DNA from: Candidatus Geohydrothermomicrobium daggyaiense
Lineage (GTDB): Bacteria > Actinomycetota > Geothermincolia > Fen-727 > JACVIW01
Assembly (NCBI GenBank): GCA_015711695.1
Contig: JACVIW010000003.1
Location: 1 to 28,155 of the forward strand
Direction: 5' to 3'
Length of the DNA: 28,155 nucleotides
A program made the translations under genes and the position numbers. Within the stretch, counting starts at the first letter, position 1. Every line of letters starts with the position of its first letter. The notes beneath the pieces were generated by a model. That model saw nothing but the letters and a program-made list of their open reading frames with translations. It had not been told where the DNA came from and did no database searches. Positions 1-7,872 of the stretch are shown here, one piece after another.

Positions 1-1526
1 AGAAAGTCACTGAAGCGGTCATCACCGTTCCAGCCTACTTCAACGACAGCCAGCGCCAAGCCACCAAGGATGCGGGCAAAATCGTGGGATTGAACGTCCT
101 CCGGATCATTAACGAACCGACCGCTGCCGCTTTGGCGTACGGACTCGATAAAGAGGAAGACCAGACGATACTTGTTTTCGATCTTGGGGGCGGCACTTTT
201 GACGTAAGCATACTGGAGATTGGCGGAGGTGTATTCGAGGTTAAAGCGACAAGCGGCAATACTCATCTTGGTGGCGACGACTGGGATCAAAGAATAATTG
301 ACTGGATGGCGGATGATTTCAAGCAGAAGACTGGAATTGACTTGAGGAACGACAGAATGGCTCTTCAGAGGCTTAAGGAGGCAGCGGAAAAAGCAAAGAT
401 TGAATTGTCTACTGTCACGTCAACAAATATAAATCTACCGTTTATAACAGCAACGCAAGAGGGTCCGCTACATCTCGACATGACTCTCACCAGGGCGGAA
501 TTCAATAAGATGACAGCCGACCTTGTGGACAAGTGCGTAGGACCTTTCAAACAAGCGATGAGTGACGCCAAGCTCGAGCCAAAGGACATCGATCACGTGA
601 TACTGGTTGGTGGTGCTACCCGAATGCCCGCGATTCAGGAACTGGTGAGGAAACTTACCGGTGGTAAAGAGCCGCATATGGGCGTGAATCCCGATGAGGT
701 GGTGGCTGTAGGTGCCGCTATCCAGGCGGGAGTTCTTAAGGGAGAGGTCAAGGATGTACTACTGCTCGACGTTACTCCGCTATCTCTTGGTATCGAAACT
801 CTGGGTGGCGTTTTCACGAAACTGATAGAGAGGAATACGACCATTCCTACAAGAAAAAGCGAGATATTCACGACTGCGGCAGATGGGCAAACCAGCGTCG
901 AAATCCATGTTCTTCAGGGTGAACGCGAGATGGCCGCAGATAACAAGACACTCGGCAGGTTCCATCTCGTGGGAATACCGCCCGCGCCAAGGGGTGTTCC
1001 GCAGATAGAGGTAACGTTCGACATAGACGCAAACGGAATAGTTCATGTCTCCGCGCGCGACAAAGCGACGGGCAATGAACAAAAAATTACCATTACCGCG
1101 TCGAGCGGCCTTACCGAGGAGGAGATCCAGCGCATGGTGAAAGACGCTGAGGAGCACGCGGAAGAAGACCGCAGACGGAGGGAAGAGGCTGAAACGAGAA
1201 ACCGCGCGGATGAGCTTGTTTACACTACGGAGAAGTCGCTTCGCGAGCTTGGTGACAAAGTTGATCCAGCGGAAAGAGCAAAGATTGAAGCTGCTGTGTC
1301 TGAGGTTAAGGATGCTCTTAAAGGAAGCGATATCGGTCGAATCCGCACGGCGATGGAGAATCTCGTGCAGGCTTCCCACAAGCTTGCCGAGCAGGTTTAT
1401 GCCCAGGCAAGTGCTGCGGGCGCTACCGGAGGCTCTTCTGCCAGTGGCGGAAGCTCCAGTGAATTTTCCGGGGGAGAAGAAGTCTTAGACGCTGACTACG
1501 AGGTTATGGACGAGGATAAGAGCTGA
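1..1526 (+). CDS. dnaK: Chaperone DnaK (Hsp70), 5' end missing
   Basis: ATP-dependent Hsp70 chaperone that binds exposed hydrophobic segments of unfolded proteins together with DnaJ and GrpE in the cytoplasm. The reading frame is open from base 3, giving 507 residues; about 130 N-terminal residues lie outside the window. Visible Hsp70 motifs, in order, are VPAYFNDSQRQATKDAG, IINEPTAAALAYG, the phosphate-binding DLGGGTFD, GGATRMP, and LLLDVTPLSLGIETLGG at the linker to the substrate-binding domain. The end is the usual Gly/Ser-rich tail followed by an acidic EEVLDADYEVMDEDKS. Internal GTG and ATG codons are not starts, because homology continues upstream without a break. It leads a dnaK-hsp20-grpE-dnaJ-hspR cluster, so its promoter and any HspR operator are off the window to the left. 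Confidence 0.98.
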   Translation, partial: KVTEAVITVPAYFNDSQRQATKDAGKIVGLNVLRIINEPTAAALAYGLDKEEDQTILVFDLGGGTFDVSILEIGGGVFEVKATSGNTHLGGDDWDQRIIDWMADDFKQKTGIDLRNDRMALQRLKEAAEKAKIELSTVTSTNINLPFITATQEGPLHLDMTLTRAEFNKMTADLVDKCVGPFKQAMSDAKLEPKDIDHVILVGGATRMPAIQELVRKLTGGKEPHMGVNPDEVVAVGAAIQAGVLKGEVKDVLLLDVTPLSLGIETLGGVFTKLIERNTTIPTRKSEIFTTAADGQTSVEIHVLQGEREMAADNKTLGRFHLVGIPPAPRGVPQIEVTFDIDANGIVHVSARDKATGNEQKITITASSGLTEEEIQRMVKDAEEHAEEDRRRREEAETRNRADELVYTTEKSLRELGDKVDPAERAKIEAAVSEVKDALKGSDIGRIRTAMENLVQASHKLAEQVYAQASAAGATGGSSASGGSSSEFSGGEEVLDADYEVMDEDKS

Positions 1527-1540
1527 GCGATTTTCTCAAA

Positions 1541-1567
1541 ACAGGCAAGGCTCTAACTCAAGCCTGT
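1541..1567. repeat. Small inverted repeat between dnaK and hsp20
   Basis: ACAGGC and GCCTGT form a perfect 6-bp stem around a 15-nt loop, with a competing inner stem AGGCT/AGCCT. No T-run follows on either strand. It could weaken read-through from dnaK or be an RNA processing site. The rest of the 141-nt gap holds a tandem TTACGAG pair near 1594-1607. Confidence 0.3.
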
Positions 1568-1667
1568 GCATGCTGGTAGTTGAGCGGTAAATATTACGAG
1601 TTACGAGCAAGCAGTAACGAATATCAAATATGTGTGACTCAGAGAAAAATGAAAGGGGGGATGTGAA

Positions 1668-2129
1668 ATGGCTATCGTGAGATGGGATCCGTTCGACGCT
1701 TTCCTCGGGCTCCAGGAGGACCTGAACAGGCTTTTCAGAAGAGGGTGGCTGCGTTCGCCCGAGTTCGGGAGCCTCACAGGGGAGACTGCGACGTGGGCTC
1801 CAGCGGTAGATGTATATGAGACCAGCGATTCCCTGGTTGTGGAAGCGGAGCTCCCGGGTGTTGATCCCAAAGACGTTGAGGTTTCCGTTGACGAGGATGT
1901 GCTCACGATAAAGGGCGAGCGCAAACTCGAAAAGGAGATTAAAGAGGAAAACTATTTGAGGGTTGAGCGCGCGTACGGGAAGTTTCAGAGGTCAATGAGA
2001 CTACCCTCTGAAGTTGACGTTGACAAGATTAAGGCATCCTACGAAAACGGAGTGCTAAAGGTGAACGTGCCGAAAGTGGAGCCGAGGAAGCCGAAGACAG
2101 TTCAAATCGAAGTGGAGAAAAAAAAGTAA
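1668..2129 (+). CDS. Small heat-shock protein, Hsp20/alpha-crystallin family
   Basis: ATP-independent holdase that keeps denatured proteins soluble until DnaK/DnaJ/GrpE refold them. The 153-residue length fits bacterial Hsp20. It begins MAIVRWDPFDAF, typical of class A sHSPs. The alpha-crystallin domain runs from about residue 43 (WAPAVDVYET) to 145, with the AELPGVDPKDVEVSV strand region and the dimer-core signature ENGVLKVNVPK. A C-terminal basic tail follows. The ATG at 1668 has a GGGGGG-type ribosome site about 8 nt upstream. It stands between dnaK and grpE, where most actinobacterial clusters have nothing, and is followed by a strong hairpin. It is therefore probably co-expressed with dnaK and then partly insulated from grpE. 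Confidence 0.95.
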   Translation: MAIVRWDPFDAFLGLQEDLNRLFRRGWLRSPEFGSLTGETATWAPAVDVYETSDSLVVEAELPGVDPKDVEVSVDEDVLTIKGERKLEKEIKEENYLRVERAYGKFQRSMRLPSEVDVDKIKASYENGVLKVNVPKVEPRKPKTVQIEVEKKK

Positions 2130-2161
2130 TGACTCTCTAGAGAAAAACCAGAGCGTCTGAC

Positions 2162-2199
2162 TGGCTTCGCGGCGGGGGTTATAGCCCGCCGCGAAGCCA
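2162..2199 (+). terminator. Strong hairpin after hsp20, probable terminator
   Basis: TGGCTTCGCGGCGGG (2162-2176) and its exact reverse complement (2185-2199) form a 15-bp GC-rich stem around an 8-nt loop. It starts 33 nt after the hsp20 stop. Downstream is A-rich rather than T-rich, so this is either a tail-less terminator, which actinobacteria often use, or an mRNA-stabilising hairpin that sets the dnaK-hsp20 level against grpE-dnaJ-hspR. Confidence 0.6.
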
Positions 2200-2271
2200 A
2201 AAAGGCGAAGAATCTTTTGAGTTCTTGGCGCAAAAATTATTCTCGTTTTCATATTTACTTGATTAAAATTC

Positions 2272-2286
2272 GTGGAAACTTTCCAC
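2272..2286. promoter_or_regulatory. 15-nt palindrome upstream of grpE, possible operator
   Basis: GTGGAAA-C-TTTCCAC is a perfect 7+1+7 palindrome ending 32 nt before the grpE ATG, in an AT-rich stretch that could hold a promoter. It does not match the HspR site HAIR (CTTGAGT-N7-ACTCAAG) or the HrcA site CIRCE. The regulator, if any, is unknown. Confidence 0.35.
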
Positions 2287-2318
2287 CTCAGGATTGACCG
2301 TATTGAGAGGTGAAAGAA

Positions 2319-3038
2319 ATGGGTGGCGAGGAAAAAGATAAGAAAGCCAGAAAAAATAAGGAAATCGAACCAGAGGTGGGCGAAAGCCAGAAAGGAGAAG
2401 GCGCTAATAAAGAGGGAAAGGACACTCCGTCCTCCGGGTCAGAATCGCACACGGGCTTTCCCGGAAATGAAGATATTCGTGAATCCGGTTCTTCTCATGT
2501 TGAGGAGGGAGGCTCTATATCTTCAGCTGGCGTTGATGAAATTTCCGTGTTGAGGTCGAGGATTGAAGAACTTGACTCTGAGAACAAAGAGCTACTTGAT
2601 CGCCTGGTCAGGCTGAAAGCGGATTTCGAGAACTTCAGGAAGAGGATGGTCAGGGAACAGACCCGGATTCTCGAGACAGCCGCTGCTGACATTGTGAAGA
2701 AGCTTTTGCCTGTTCTGGACGATCTTGAGCGAGCGCTAAACAATTCAAACCCTGACCAGGGGTCTGATGCGTTCAGGCAAGGAGTGGAGATGGTGTATAA
2801 GAAACTAATTGAAACCCTGAAAAAAGAGGGCCTGGAAGAGATTTCTCCGGAAGGGCAGATTTTTGATCCTCATCACCATGAAGCGATGATGGTCGTTGAG
2901 AGAGATGATTGTCCTGAGGGGACGATAACAGAAGTTGTAAATAAGGGGTACCGCTTCCGAGGAGTCCTTTTAAGACCCGCAATGGTTAAGGTTTCTTGCG
3001 CAGTGAAGAAGGATGACGATTCGCCAGACGCGGACTGA
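2319..3038 (+). CDS. grpE: Nucleotide exchange factor GrpE
   Basis: GrpE releases ADP from DnaK so the chaperone cycle can restart; it acts as a dimer. ATG 2319 is preferred over the in-frame GTG at 2310, because the GAGAGGTGA ribosome site overlaps that GTG and lies 5 nt before the ATG. The protein is 239 residues. Residues 1-70 are highly charged and Gly/Ser-rich, probably disordered. A coiled coil covers about 75-125 and includes RLKADFENFRKRM, the usual GrpE signature region. The beta-domain at the end carries FDPHHHEAMMVVE and GYRFRGVLLRPAMVKVS. It is separated from hsp20 by a hairpin and followed 99 nt later by dnaJ. Confidence 0.97.
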   Translation: MGGEEKDKKARKNKEIEPEVGESQKGEGANKEGKDTPSSGSESHTGFPGNEDIRESGSSHVEEGGSISSAGVDEISVLRSRIEELDSENKELLDRLVRLKADFENFRKRMVREQTRILETAAADIVKKLLPVLDDLERALNNSNPDQGSDAFRQGVEMVYKKLIETLKKEGLEEISPEGQIFDPHHHEAMMVVERDDCPEGTITEVVNKGYRFRGVLLRPAMVKVSCAVKKDDDSPDAD

Positions 3039-3137
3039 ACCGGACTTTTCAAGCAAGTGGCAGGATCGAAAGCAGAGGCGAGATGCCCTTTTCAAGAGTC
3101 TTTTTTCATTGAATTATCCTTCGGGGCGTGAGGAAAA

Positions 3138-4259
3138 TTGAACGGGAAAGATTACTACCGGATTCTCGGTGTTCCGAGAAACGCAACAAAAGATGAAATA
3201 AAAAAAGCTTACAGGAAGCTTGCCCAGAAATATCATCCTGACAAAAACCCTAACAACAAAGAAGCAGAGGACAAGTTCAAAGAGATATCCGAGGCATACG
3301 AAGTATTAAGTAACGACGAGAAAAGGTCTCTTTACGATTCAGGTAGACTGTTTACCGGTACGGGAGGATTTAGACCCGAGGATTTCACAGGATTTGGTTT
3401 CGGGGATTTCTCTTCAGGGCAAGGCTTCACTTTTTCGGGAGATCTGGGAGATCTTTTCGACCTTCTTACCGGCGGAACCCGTTTTACTGGAAGGTCTGGC
3501 AGAAGGGCGCAGCGGGGTGCGGACGTCGAAGTTAATGTCACGCTTCCCTTCGAGGATTCTCTTAAAGGCGCATATGTTCCGATCACTGTTAAAAGGACAG
3601 AAGCCTGCCCGATTTGCAGGGGAACAGGCGCCGCTCCGGGAACATTCCCGGAGAGCTGTTCCAGATGTGGCGGAAGGGGTTATGTTTCCCAGAACCAGGG
3701 GCTTTTTGCTCTCTCGAGGCCCTGTCCTGAATGCGGTGGCAGAGGGGTGATAATAAGGGATCCGTGTTCTGCGTGCGGGGGGCGGGGTTCGAAAGTAGTT
3801 CCTAAGAACATTAAGGTCAGGATTCCCCCCGGGGTCAGTGACGGATCCAGAATCCGTTTTAAAGGCAAGGGGGAGCCAGGTCCAGGCGGTGGACCGCCGG
3901 GTGACCTTTACGTGGTGACCCGCGTTACCAAGCACCCCTATTTCGGGAGGAAAAATGGGAATATAACTCTCGAACTCCCGGTAACGTTTGCGGAAGCGGC
4001 TCTTGGCACGGAGGTAATGATCCCGACTGTTGACGGAAAGGTAAAACTAAAGATTCCCGCTGGAACTCAGAGCGGCAGAGTTTTCAGGTTGAAAGGAAAG
4101 GGAGCGCCTCTTTTGAAGAGCAAAGGGGGGAAGGATCGCGGAGATATGCTTGTCACCGTGAAAGTTATTGTTCCTGCTAGGCTGAGCGAGAAAGAAAAAG
4201 AACTTATTGAACAGCTCGGAAGGCTTGAAACAAAGGACATCCGCGCGCATCTTAAGTGA
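3138..4259 (+). CDS. dnaJ: Chaperone DnaJ (Hsp40)
   Basis: Co-chaperone that delivers substrates to DnaK and stimulates its ATPase. It starts at TTG 3138, with GAGG 4-8 nt upstream; the second in-frame choice would lose the J-domain. 373 residues, normal for full-length DnaJ. The J-domain spans residues 1-70 with the HPD triad in KYHPDKNPNN. A Gly/Phe-rich linker (about 70-125) follows. Four zinc-binding repeats are visible: CPICRGTG, CSRCGGRG, CPECGGRG and CSACGGRG. The C-terminal peptide-binding domains come last. hspR follows after 28 nt, as in actinobacterial dnaK operons. Confidence 0.98.
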   Translation: MNGKDYYRILGVPRNATKDEIKKAYRKLAQKYHPDKNPNNKEAEDKFKEISEAYEVLSNDEKRSLYDSGRLFTGTGGFRPEDFTGFGFGDFSSGQGFTFSGDLGDLFDLLTGGTRFTGRSGRRAQRGADVEVNVTLPFEDSLKGAYVPITVKRTEACPICRGTGAAPGTFPESCSRCGGRGYVSQNQGLFALSRPCPECGGRGVIIRDPCSACGGRGSKVVPKNIKVRIPPGVSDGSRIRFKGKGEPGPGGGPPGDLYVVTRVTKHPYFGRKNGNITLELPVTFAEAALGTEVMIPTVDGKVKLKIPAGTQSGRVFRLKGKGAPLLKSKGGKDRGDMLVTVKVIVPARLSEKEKELIEQLGRLETKDIRAHLK

Positions 4260-4287
4260 AACGAAGCGCGGGAGGAGGTGAGTTTCA

Positions 4288-4677
4288 GTGAAAAAGGAAC
4301 CCTGTGATGGGGTTTATATCATAAGCATTGCGGCAAAACTTGCCGAAATGCATCCGCAGACACTTCGTATGTACGAGCGAAAAGGACTTCTTCGTCCATC
4401 AAGGACTCCGAAAAACAGGAGACGGTATTCGGACGAGGATATCAAAAGGTTGAAAAGGATTCAGGAACTCACCCAGCGCGAAGGGTTGAATCTTGAGGGA
4501 GTTAAAAAAGTGCTCGAAATGGAGGAAGAGATAGCCTCATTGAAAAAGGAAATTGAGCGACTTCGCTTCGAACTTGAGAACGCGGAGTCGAGAGTCCGGG
4601 AAGAGATAGACCAATTGAAGAGGCGGTTCGCCATATCCAGGGCTAAACCAATGAGCATCGCAATACGCAAAAGTTGA
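4288..4677 (+). CDS. hspR: MerR-family heat-shock repressor HspR
   Basis: Likely transcriptional repressor of the chaperone operon. In characterised actinobacteria HspR binds the HAIR operator with DnaK as co-repressor. 129 residues, starting at GTG 4288 behind GGAGGAGGTGA. The N-terminal winged helix-turn-helix is seen at about residues 10-60: ISIAAKLAEMHPQTLRMYER, a GLLRPSRT wing and NRRRYSDEDIKRLKRIQ. A charged coiled coil covers about 77-112 (EEEIASLKKEIERLRFE). No Cys-rich metal site is present at the C-terminus, unlike metal-sensing MerR proteins. I found no complete HAIR site inside the window; the most likely place is the dnaK promoter, which is outside it. Confidence 0.92.
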   Translation: MKKEPCDGVYIISIAAKLAEMHPQTLRMYERKGLLRPSRTPKNRRRYSDEDIKRLKRIQELTQREGLNLEGVKKVLEMEEEIASLKKEIERLRFELENAESRVREEIDQLKRRFAISRAKPMSIAIRKS

Positions 4678-4759
4678 CCTATTGCTCACGCGCTGTTGAT
4701 GATGCTTAAGGAATTCAAAATAAGCCAAACAGTTTACTCCTTTTTATATTTCCATTAAC

Positions 4760-4765
4760 TATAAT
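4760..4765 (+). promoter_or_regulatory. Possible -10 box (TATAAT) before the FAD dehydrogenase
   Basis: A perfect TATAAT lies 17 nt before the ATG at 4783. No -35 box is seen at normal spacing; TTTACT at 4733 is 21 nt away. If used, the 5' leader would be very short but would still include the AGGAGG ribosome site at about 4773. Confidence 0.35.
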
Positions 4766-4782
4766 ATGGCGCAGGAGGCGTC

Positions 4783-6180
4783 ATGAGAAAAAAATACGAT
4801 GTCATAATAGTGGGAGCCGGTCCTGCCGGCATTTTTTGCGTCCTCGAACTAGCCAGATTGAGCGACTTGAAAGTTCTCATGCTGGATAGGGGGAAAGGTT
4901 TAACCCAGAGAAAATGCCCTGCCAGGGGAGAGGAATGCCGGAAATGCAAACCATGCAATATGTTAAGCGGTTGGGGTGGGGCTGGAGCCTACTCGGACGG
5001 CAAGCTCACGCTTTCCCCTGAAATTGGTGGATGGCTTAAAGAGATTGTTCCTGAAAGCGCTGTTCAACGTCTGATCGATAAAGTTGACCGGACGTACCGT
5101 GAGTTTGGCGCACCTGACCGTGTTTTCGGCACTGATGAGGACCGGATAGCGGAAATATCCCGACAGGCGGTGAGGGCAGGGCTCACCCTTATCCCTTCAA
5201 AGGTCAGGCATATGGGAACCGAGATCTGCTTTCGTGTTCTCCAGAACATGTATGAGGAGCTCAAAGACAGAGTCGAGATTCGAATGGAGACTGAGGTAGT
5301 CGGAATAAGAACAAGGAATCACTCGGTCTGCGGCGTTGTTATTTCGGACGGAAGCTTTATCGGTTGCAGTTACCTTGTTCTTGCCCCGGGGCGGAGCGGG
5401 GCAGATTGGATAAATCTTATTGCTGGAGATGTGGGTCTATTTTTAAACAACAATATGGTTGACATTGGCTTGAGGGTGGAAGTTCCCGCTGTGGTTATGG
5501 AGCCTCTTACTAACGAGCTTTACGAACCGAAACTTATATACTACTCAAAAACCACGGATGACAGAGTAAGGGTATTTTGCATGAATCCATACGGGGAGGT
5601 AATAAAGGAATACTACGATGAAGTGCTCACCGTGAACGGTCATTCTTACGCCGAGCGTAAGAGCGAAAACACGAACTTCGCTCTTCTTGTGGATAAGCGA
5701 TTCACAGAGCCTTTCCATGAGCCAATTGCGTACGGTAAATACATAGCGAGTCTTGCTAATCTTTTAGGAAACGGGATCATTGTTCAGAGACTTGGAGATT
5801 TGCTTTCCGGAAGGCGTTCCGATGAGAAGAGAATCGTGAGGAGTACGGTGAAGCCGACGCTCAAGGACGCGACACCAGGCGATTTAAGCCTCGTGCTGCC
5901 GTTCAGGTATCTTTCGGACATCCTTGAGATGCTTTTCGCGCTTGATGGAATTGTGCCAGGTGTTTTCTCAAAGAGTAATCTTCTTTACGGTGTCGAGGTG
6001 AAGTTTTACAGCTCACGGCTGAGGGTGTCATCATCCCTCGAAAGCGATGTAAAGAATCTTTACGGCGCAGGTGACGGGGTAGGGATTACCAGAGGGCTTG
6101 TTCAGGCTTCCGCTTCCGGAGTACTCGCGGCAAGGTCGATTCTCAGGCGCGAACGAAAAGCAAGGGACTCAACTTTATGA
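4783..6180 (+). CDS. FAD-dependent dehydrogenase, uncharacterised (COG2509-like)
   Basis: 465-residue flavoprotein of unknown substrate. An N-terminal Rossmann dinucleotide fold is shown by VIIVGAGPAGIFCVLELA (about 8-25) with a terminal acidic residue in LMLDRGKG. Next comes a four-cysteine cluster at C45, C52, C55 and C58 (CPARGEECRKCKPC) and the family motif GWGGAGAYSDGKLTLS. The second FAD-contact motif LYGAGDGVGITRGLVQASA is near the C-terminus. This combination matches the group annotated as uncharacterised FAD-dependent dehydrogenase. The cysteines could hold an Fe-S cluster or zinc, which is inference. It stands alone, with 105 nt before it and 183 nt after it up to purA, so context gives no substrate. 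AGGAGG precedes the ATG by 4 nt. Confidence 0.85.
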   Translation: MRKKYDVIIVGAGPAGIFCVLELARLSDLKVLMLDRGKGLTQRKCPARGEECRKCKPCNMLSGWGGAGAYSDGKLTLSPEIGGWLKEIVPESAVQRLIDKVDRTYREFGAPDRVFGTDEDRIAEISRQAVRAGLTLIPSKVRHMGTEICFRVLQNMYEELKDRVEIRMETEVVGIRTRNHSVCGVVISDGSFIGCSYLVLAPGRSGADWINLIAGDVGLFLNNNMVDIGLRVEVPAVVMEPLTNELYEPKLIYYSKTTDDRVRVFCMNPYGEVIKEYYDEVLTVNGHSYAERKSENTNFALLVDKRFTEPFHEPIAYGKYIASLANLLGNGIIVQRLGDLLSGRRSDEKRIVRSTVKPTLKDATPGDLSLVLPFRYLSDILEMLFALDGIVPGVFSKSNLLYGVEVKFYSSRLRVSSSLESDVKNLYGAGDGVGITRGLVQASASGVLAARSILRRERKARDSTL

Positions 6181-6288
6181 TTCTTTCGACTGCTGGAGCG
6201 CGTTCAGTTCAGTTTGTTTGTTTTGCGTCGAGGAGGGTTTTCCTTTTCCGTGATATATTTTTTCGGGAATAGATACTTATTACCGGAT

Positions 6289-6331
6289 TTTACCCGCACG
6301 TTCAGAGCGAGAGTTTTCCGTGCTGGGTAAA
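6289..6331. promoter_or_regulatory. Inverted repeat in the purA leader
   Basis: TTTACCCGCAC (6289-6299) pairs with GTGC-T-GGGTAAA (6320-6331), giving 11 pairs with one bulged T around a 20-nt loop. It ends 32 nt before the preferred purA start. It may be an operator or a leader hairpin controlling the purine cluster. No known purine riboswitch core was recognised. Confidence 0.35.
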
Positions 6332-6363
6332 GAAGACGAAAAACAACACGAGGGGTGTTGTCT

Positions 6364-7716
6364 TTGGCAGGAACGGTGATACTGGGCGCCCAGTGGGGGG
6401 ACGAGGGAAAGGGAAAAATCACAGACCTTCTCGCGGATCGGATGGACTATGTGGTCCGCTACGCGGGTGGTAACAACGCTGGTCATACGGTGGTTTGCGG
6501 GGCTGACGAGTTTAAATTGCACCTCATACCATCCGGTATACTATATCCCCACATTATTTCAGTTATAGGCAATGGCGTCGTGGTAAACCCGAAAGTCCTA
6601 CTCGAGGAAATGGACAATCTTAACTCGAGGGGTATATCCACGGAGAACCTAAAAATTAGCCTGAATGCTCATCTTGTAATGCCCTATCATCTAGCGTTTG
6701 ATCGCCTCGGAGAATTAAGTCTGGGAAAGGCGAAACTCGGGACAACTCACAGAGGCATTGGTCCGGCATACGCGGATAAGGCTGACAGGCTCGGACTCAG
6801 GGTTCAGGACCTTCTCGACGAGAAAATCTTCAGGACCAAGGTGGAGACGGCTCTGAAAAGGAAGAACGCGATACTTGCGAAGGCGTTCGGTCAGCCCGGG
6901 TTCGATGTTGATCAGATAGTTGAGGAGTATTTGGGTTATGCCGACCGCCTTGAGCCACATATAGCGGACACAACTTTAATGTTAAATAACGCTCTCGAGG
7001 AAGGTAAGGAAGTGCTTTTCGAGGGCGCACAGGGAACTCTTCTTGACCTGGACCACGGAACATACCCTTTCGTTACATCATCCTCGCCCACTATAGGTGG
7101 AGTGTTTACCGGAACGGGTGTGAGCCCAAAGCACATTAAAAAGATTGTTGGGGTCGCGAAGGCTTACGTGACGCGTGTCGGCTACGGCCCGTTTCCAACC
7201 GAGCAGGAAAACGAAATTGGGGAACTGATGGGTAAGAAGGGCGTGGAGTTCGGGACAACAACGGGTAGAAAGAGGCGCTGTGGGTGGCTTGATGGTGTTC
7301 TTTTGAGATACGCGGCTCGTATCAATGGACTCACAAGCCTTGCTCTGACGAAGCTGGATGTCCTCTCTGAGTTTGAAACCATAAAGATATGCGTTGGTTA
7401 TAATTTCCAGGGGAAAATTTATTATGAATTCCCTGCTCATCAGTCAATTTTTCACAAGTGCGTGCCCGAGTACGTGGAGATACCTGGCTGGCGTTCTGAT
7501 ATCACCGAAGTAACGAAAAAAGAGAATCTGCCGAAGGAAGCCCTTAAATATATCGATCTCATCGAGCAGATATCGGGCGTGCCGGTAGAAATTATATCTG
7601 TAGGACCGAAGAGAACCCAGACAGTCTGGGTAAGCGAAGAAATCAAGCCAGCCCAAATCGAAAACGGTCCATATTTGCACTTTGAGGACTATGATCCGTT
7701 TTCCGGGGGGTATTAG
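6364..7716 (+). CDS. purA: Adenylosuccinate synthetase
   Basis: GTP-dependent ligation of IMP and aspartate to adenylosuccinate, the first step of the AMP branch. Of three in-frame starts (GTG 6355, TTG 6358, TTG 6364) the last is preferred. GAGGGG at 6350-6355 lies 8 nt before it and would overlap or crowd the others, and the product then begins MAGTVILGAQWGDEGKGK as in other PurA proteins. 450 residues. With this numbering the catalytic Asp is D13 in GDEGKGK and the catalytic His is H41 in NNAGHT, matching E. coli numbering. GTTHRGIGPAYADK and GPKRTQTVWV are also visible. It opens the pur cluster, 156 nt before purD. Confidence 0.97.
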   Translation: MAGTVILGAQWGDEGKGKITDLLADRMDYVVRYAGGNNAGHTVVCGADEFKLHLIPSGILYPHIISVIGNGVVVNPKVLLEEMDNLNSRGISTENLKISLNAHLVMPYHLAFDRLGELSLGKAKLGTTHRGIGPAYADKADRLGLRVQDLLDEKIFRTKVETALKRKNAILAKAFGQPGFDVDQIVEEYLGYADRLEPHIADTTLMLNNALEEGKEVLFEGAQGTLLDLDHGTYPFVTSSSPTIGGVFTGTGVSPKHIKKIVGVAKAYVTRVGYGPFPTEQENEIGELMGKKGVEFGTTTGRKRRCGWLDGVLLRYAARINGLTSLALTKLDVLSEFETIKICVGYNFQGKIYYEFPAHQSIFHKCVPEYVEIPGWRSDITEVTKKENLPKEALKYIDLIEQISGVPVEIISVGPKRTQTVWVSEEIKPAQIENGPYLHFEDYDPFSGGY

Positions 7717-7872
7717 TTTAACGTCTGTTTTTTTAAAGAGCTATCTTAATGAAGGAATCTGGTTTTCATTGAGATTTCTGCAAATTTCGCGCAGGCCTGT
7801 TTTAAAGATTCTGTTCATATAACTCGTGCCTTGTTATAGAAATTATATATTCGTTTTCCTGGGGGGATAGCG

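Noticed and set aside
780..1379. 199-codon minus-strand open frame opposite dnaK
   Set aside because: Antisense shadow of a strongly conserved gene; the sequence has no independent features.
1556..1562. ACTCAAG, one half of the HspR operator HAIR, after dnaK
   Set aside because: The other half at the required 7-nt spacing reads CAGGCAA, only 2 of 7 matching; it is also in the wrong place for control of dnaK.
2310..2318. GTG 2310 as the grpE start
   Set aside because: It lies inside the GAGAGGTGA ribosome site that is well placed for ATG 2319.
3414..3935. 173-codon minus-strand open frame opposite dnaJ
   Set aside because: Shadow of the Gly-rich dnaJ coding sequence; no ribosome site.
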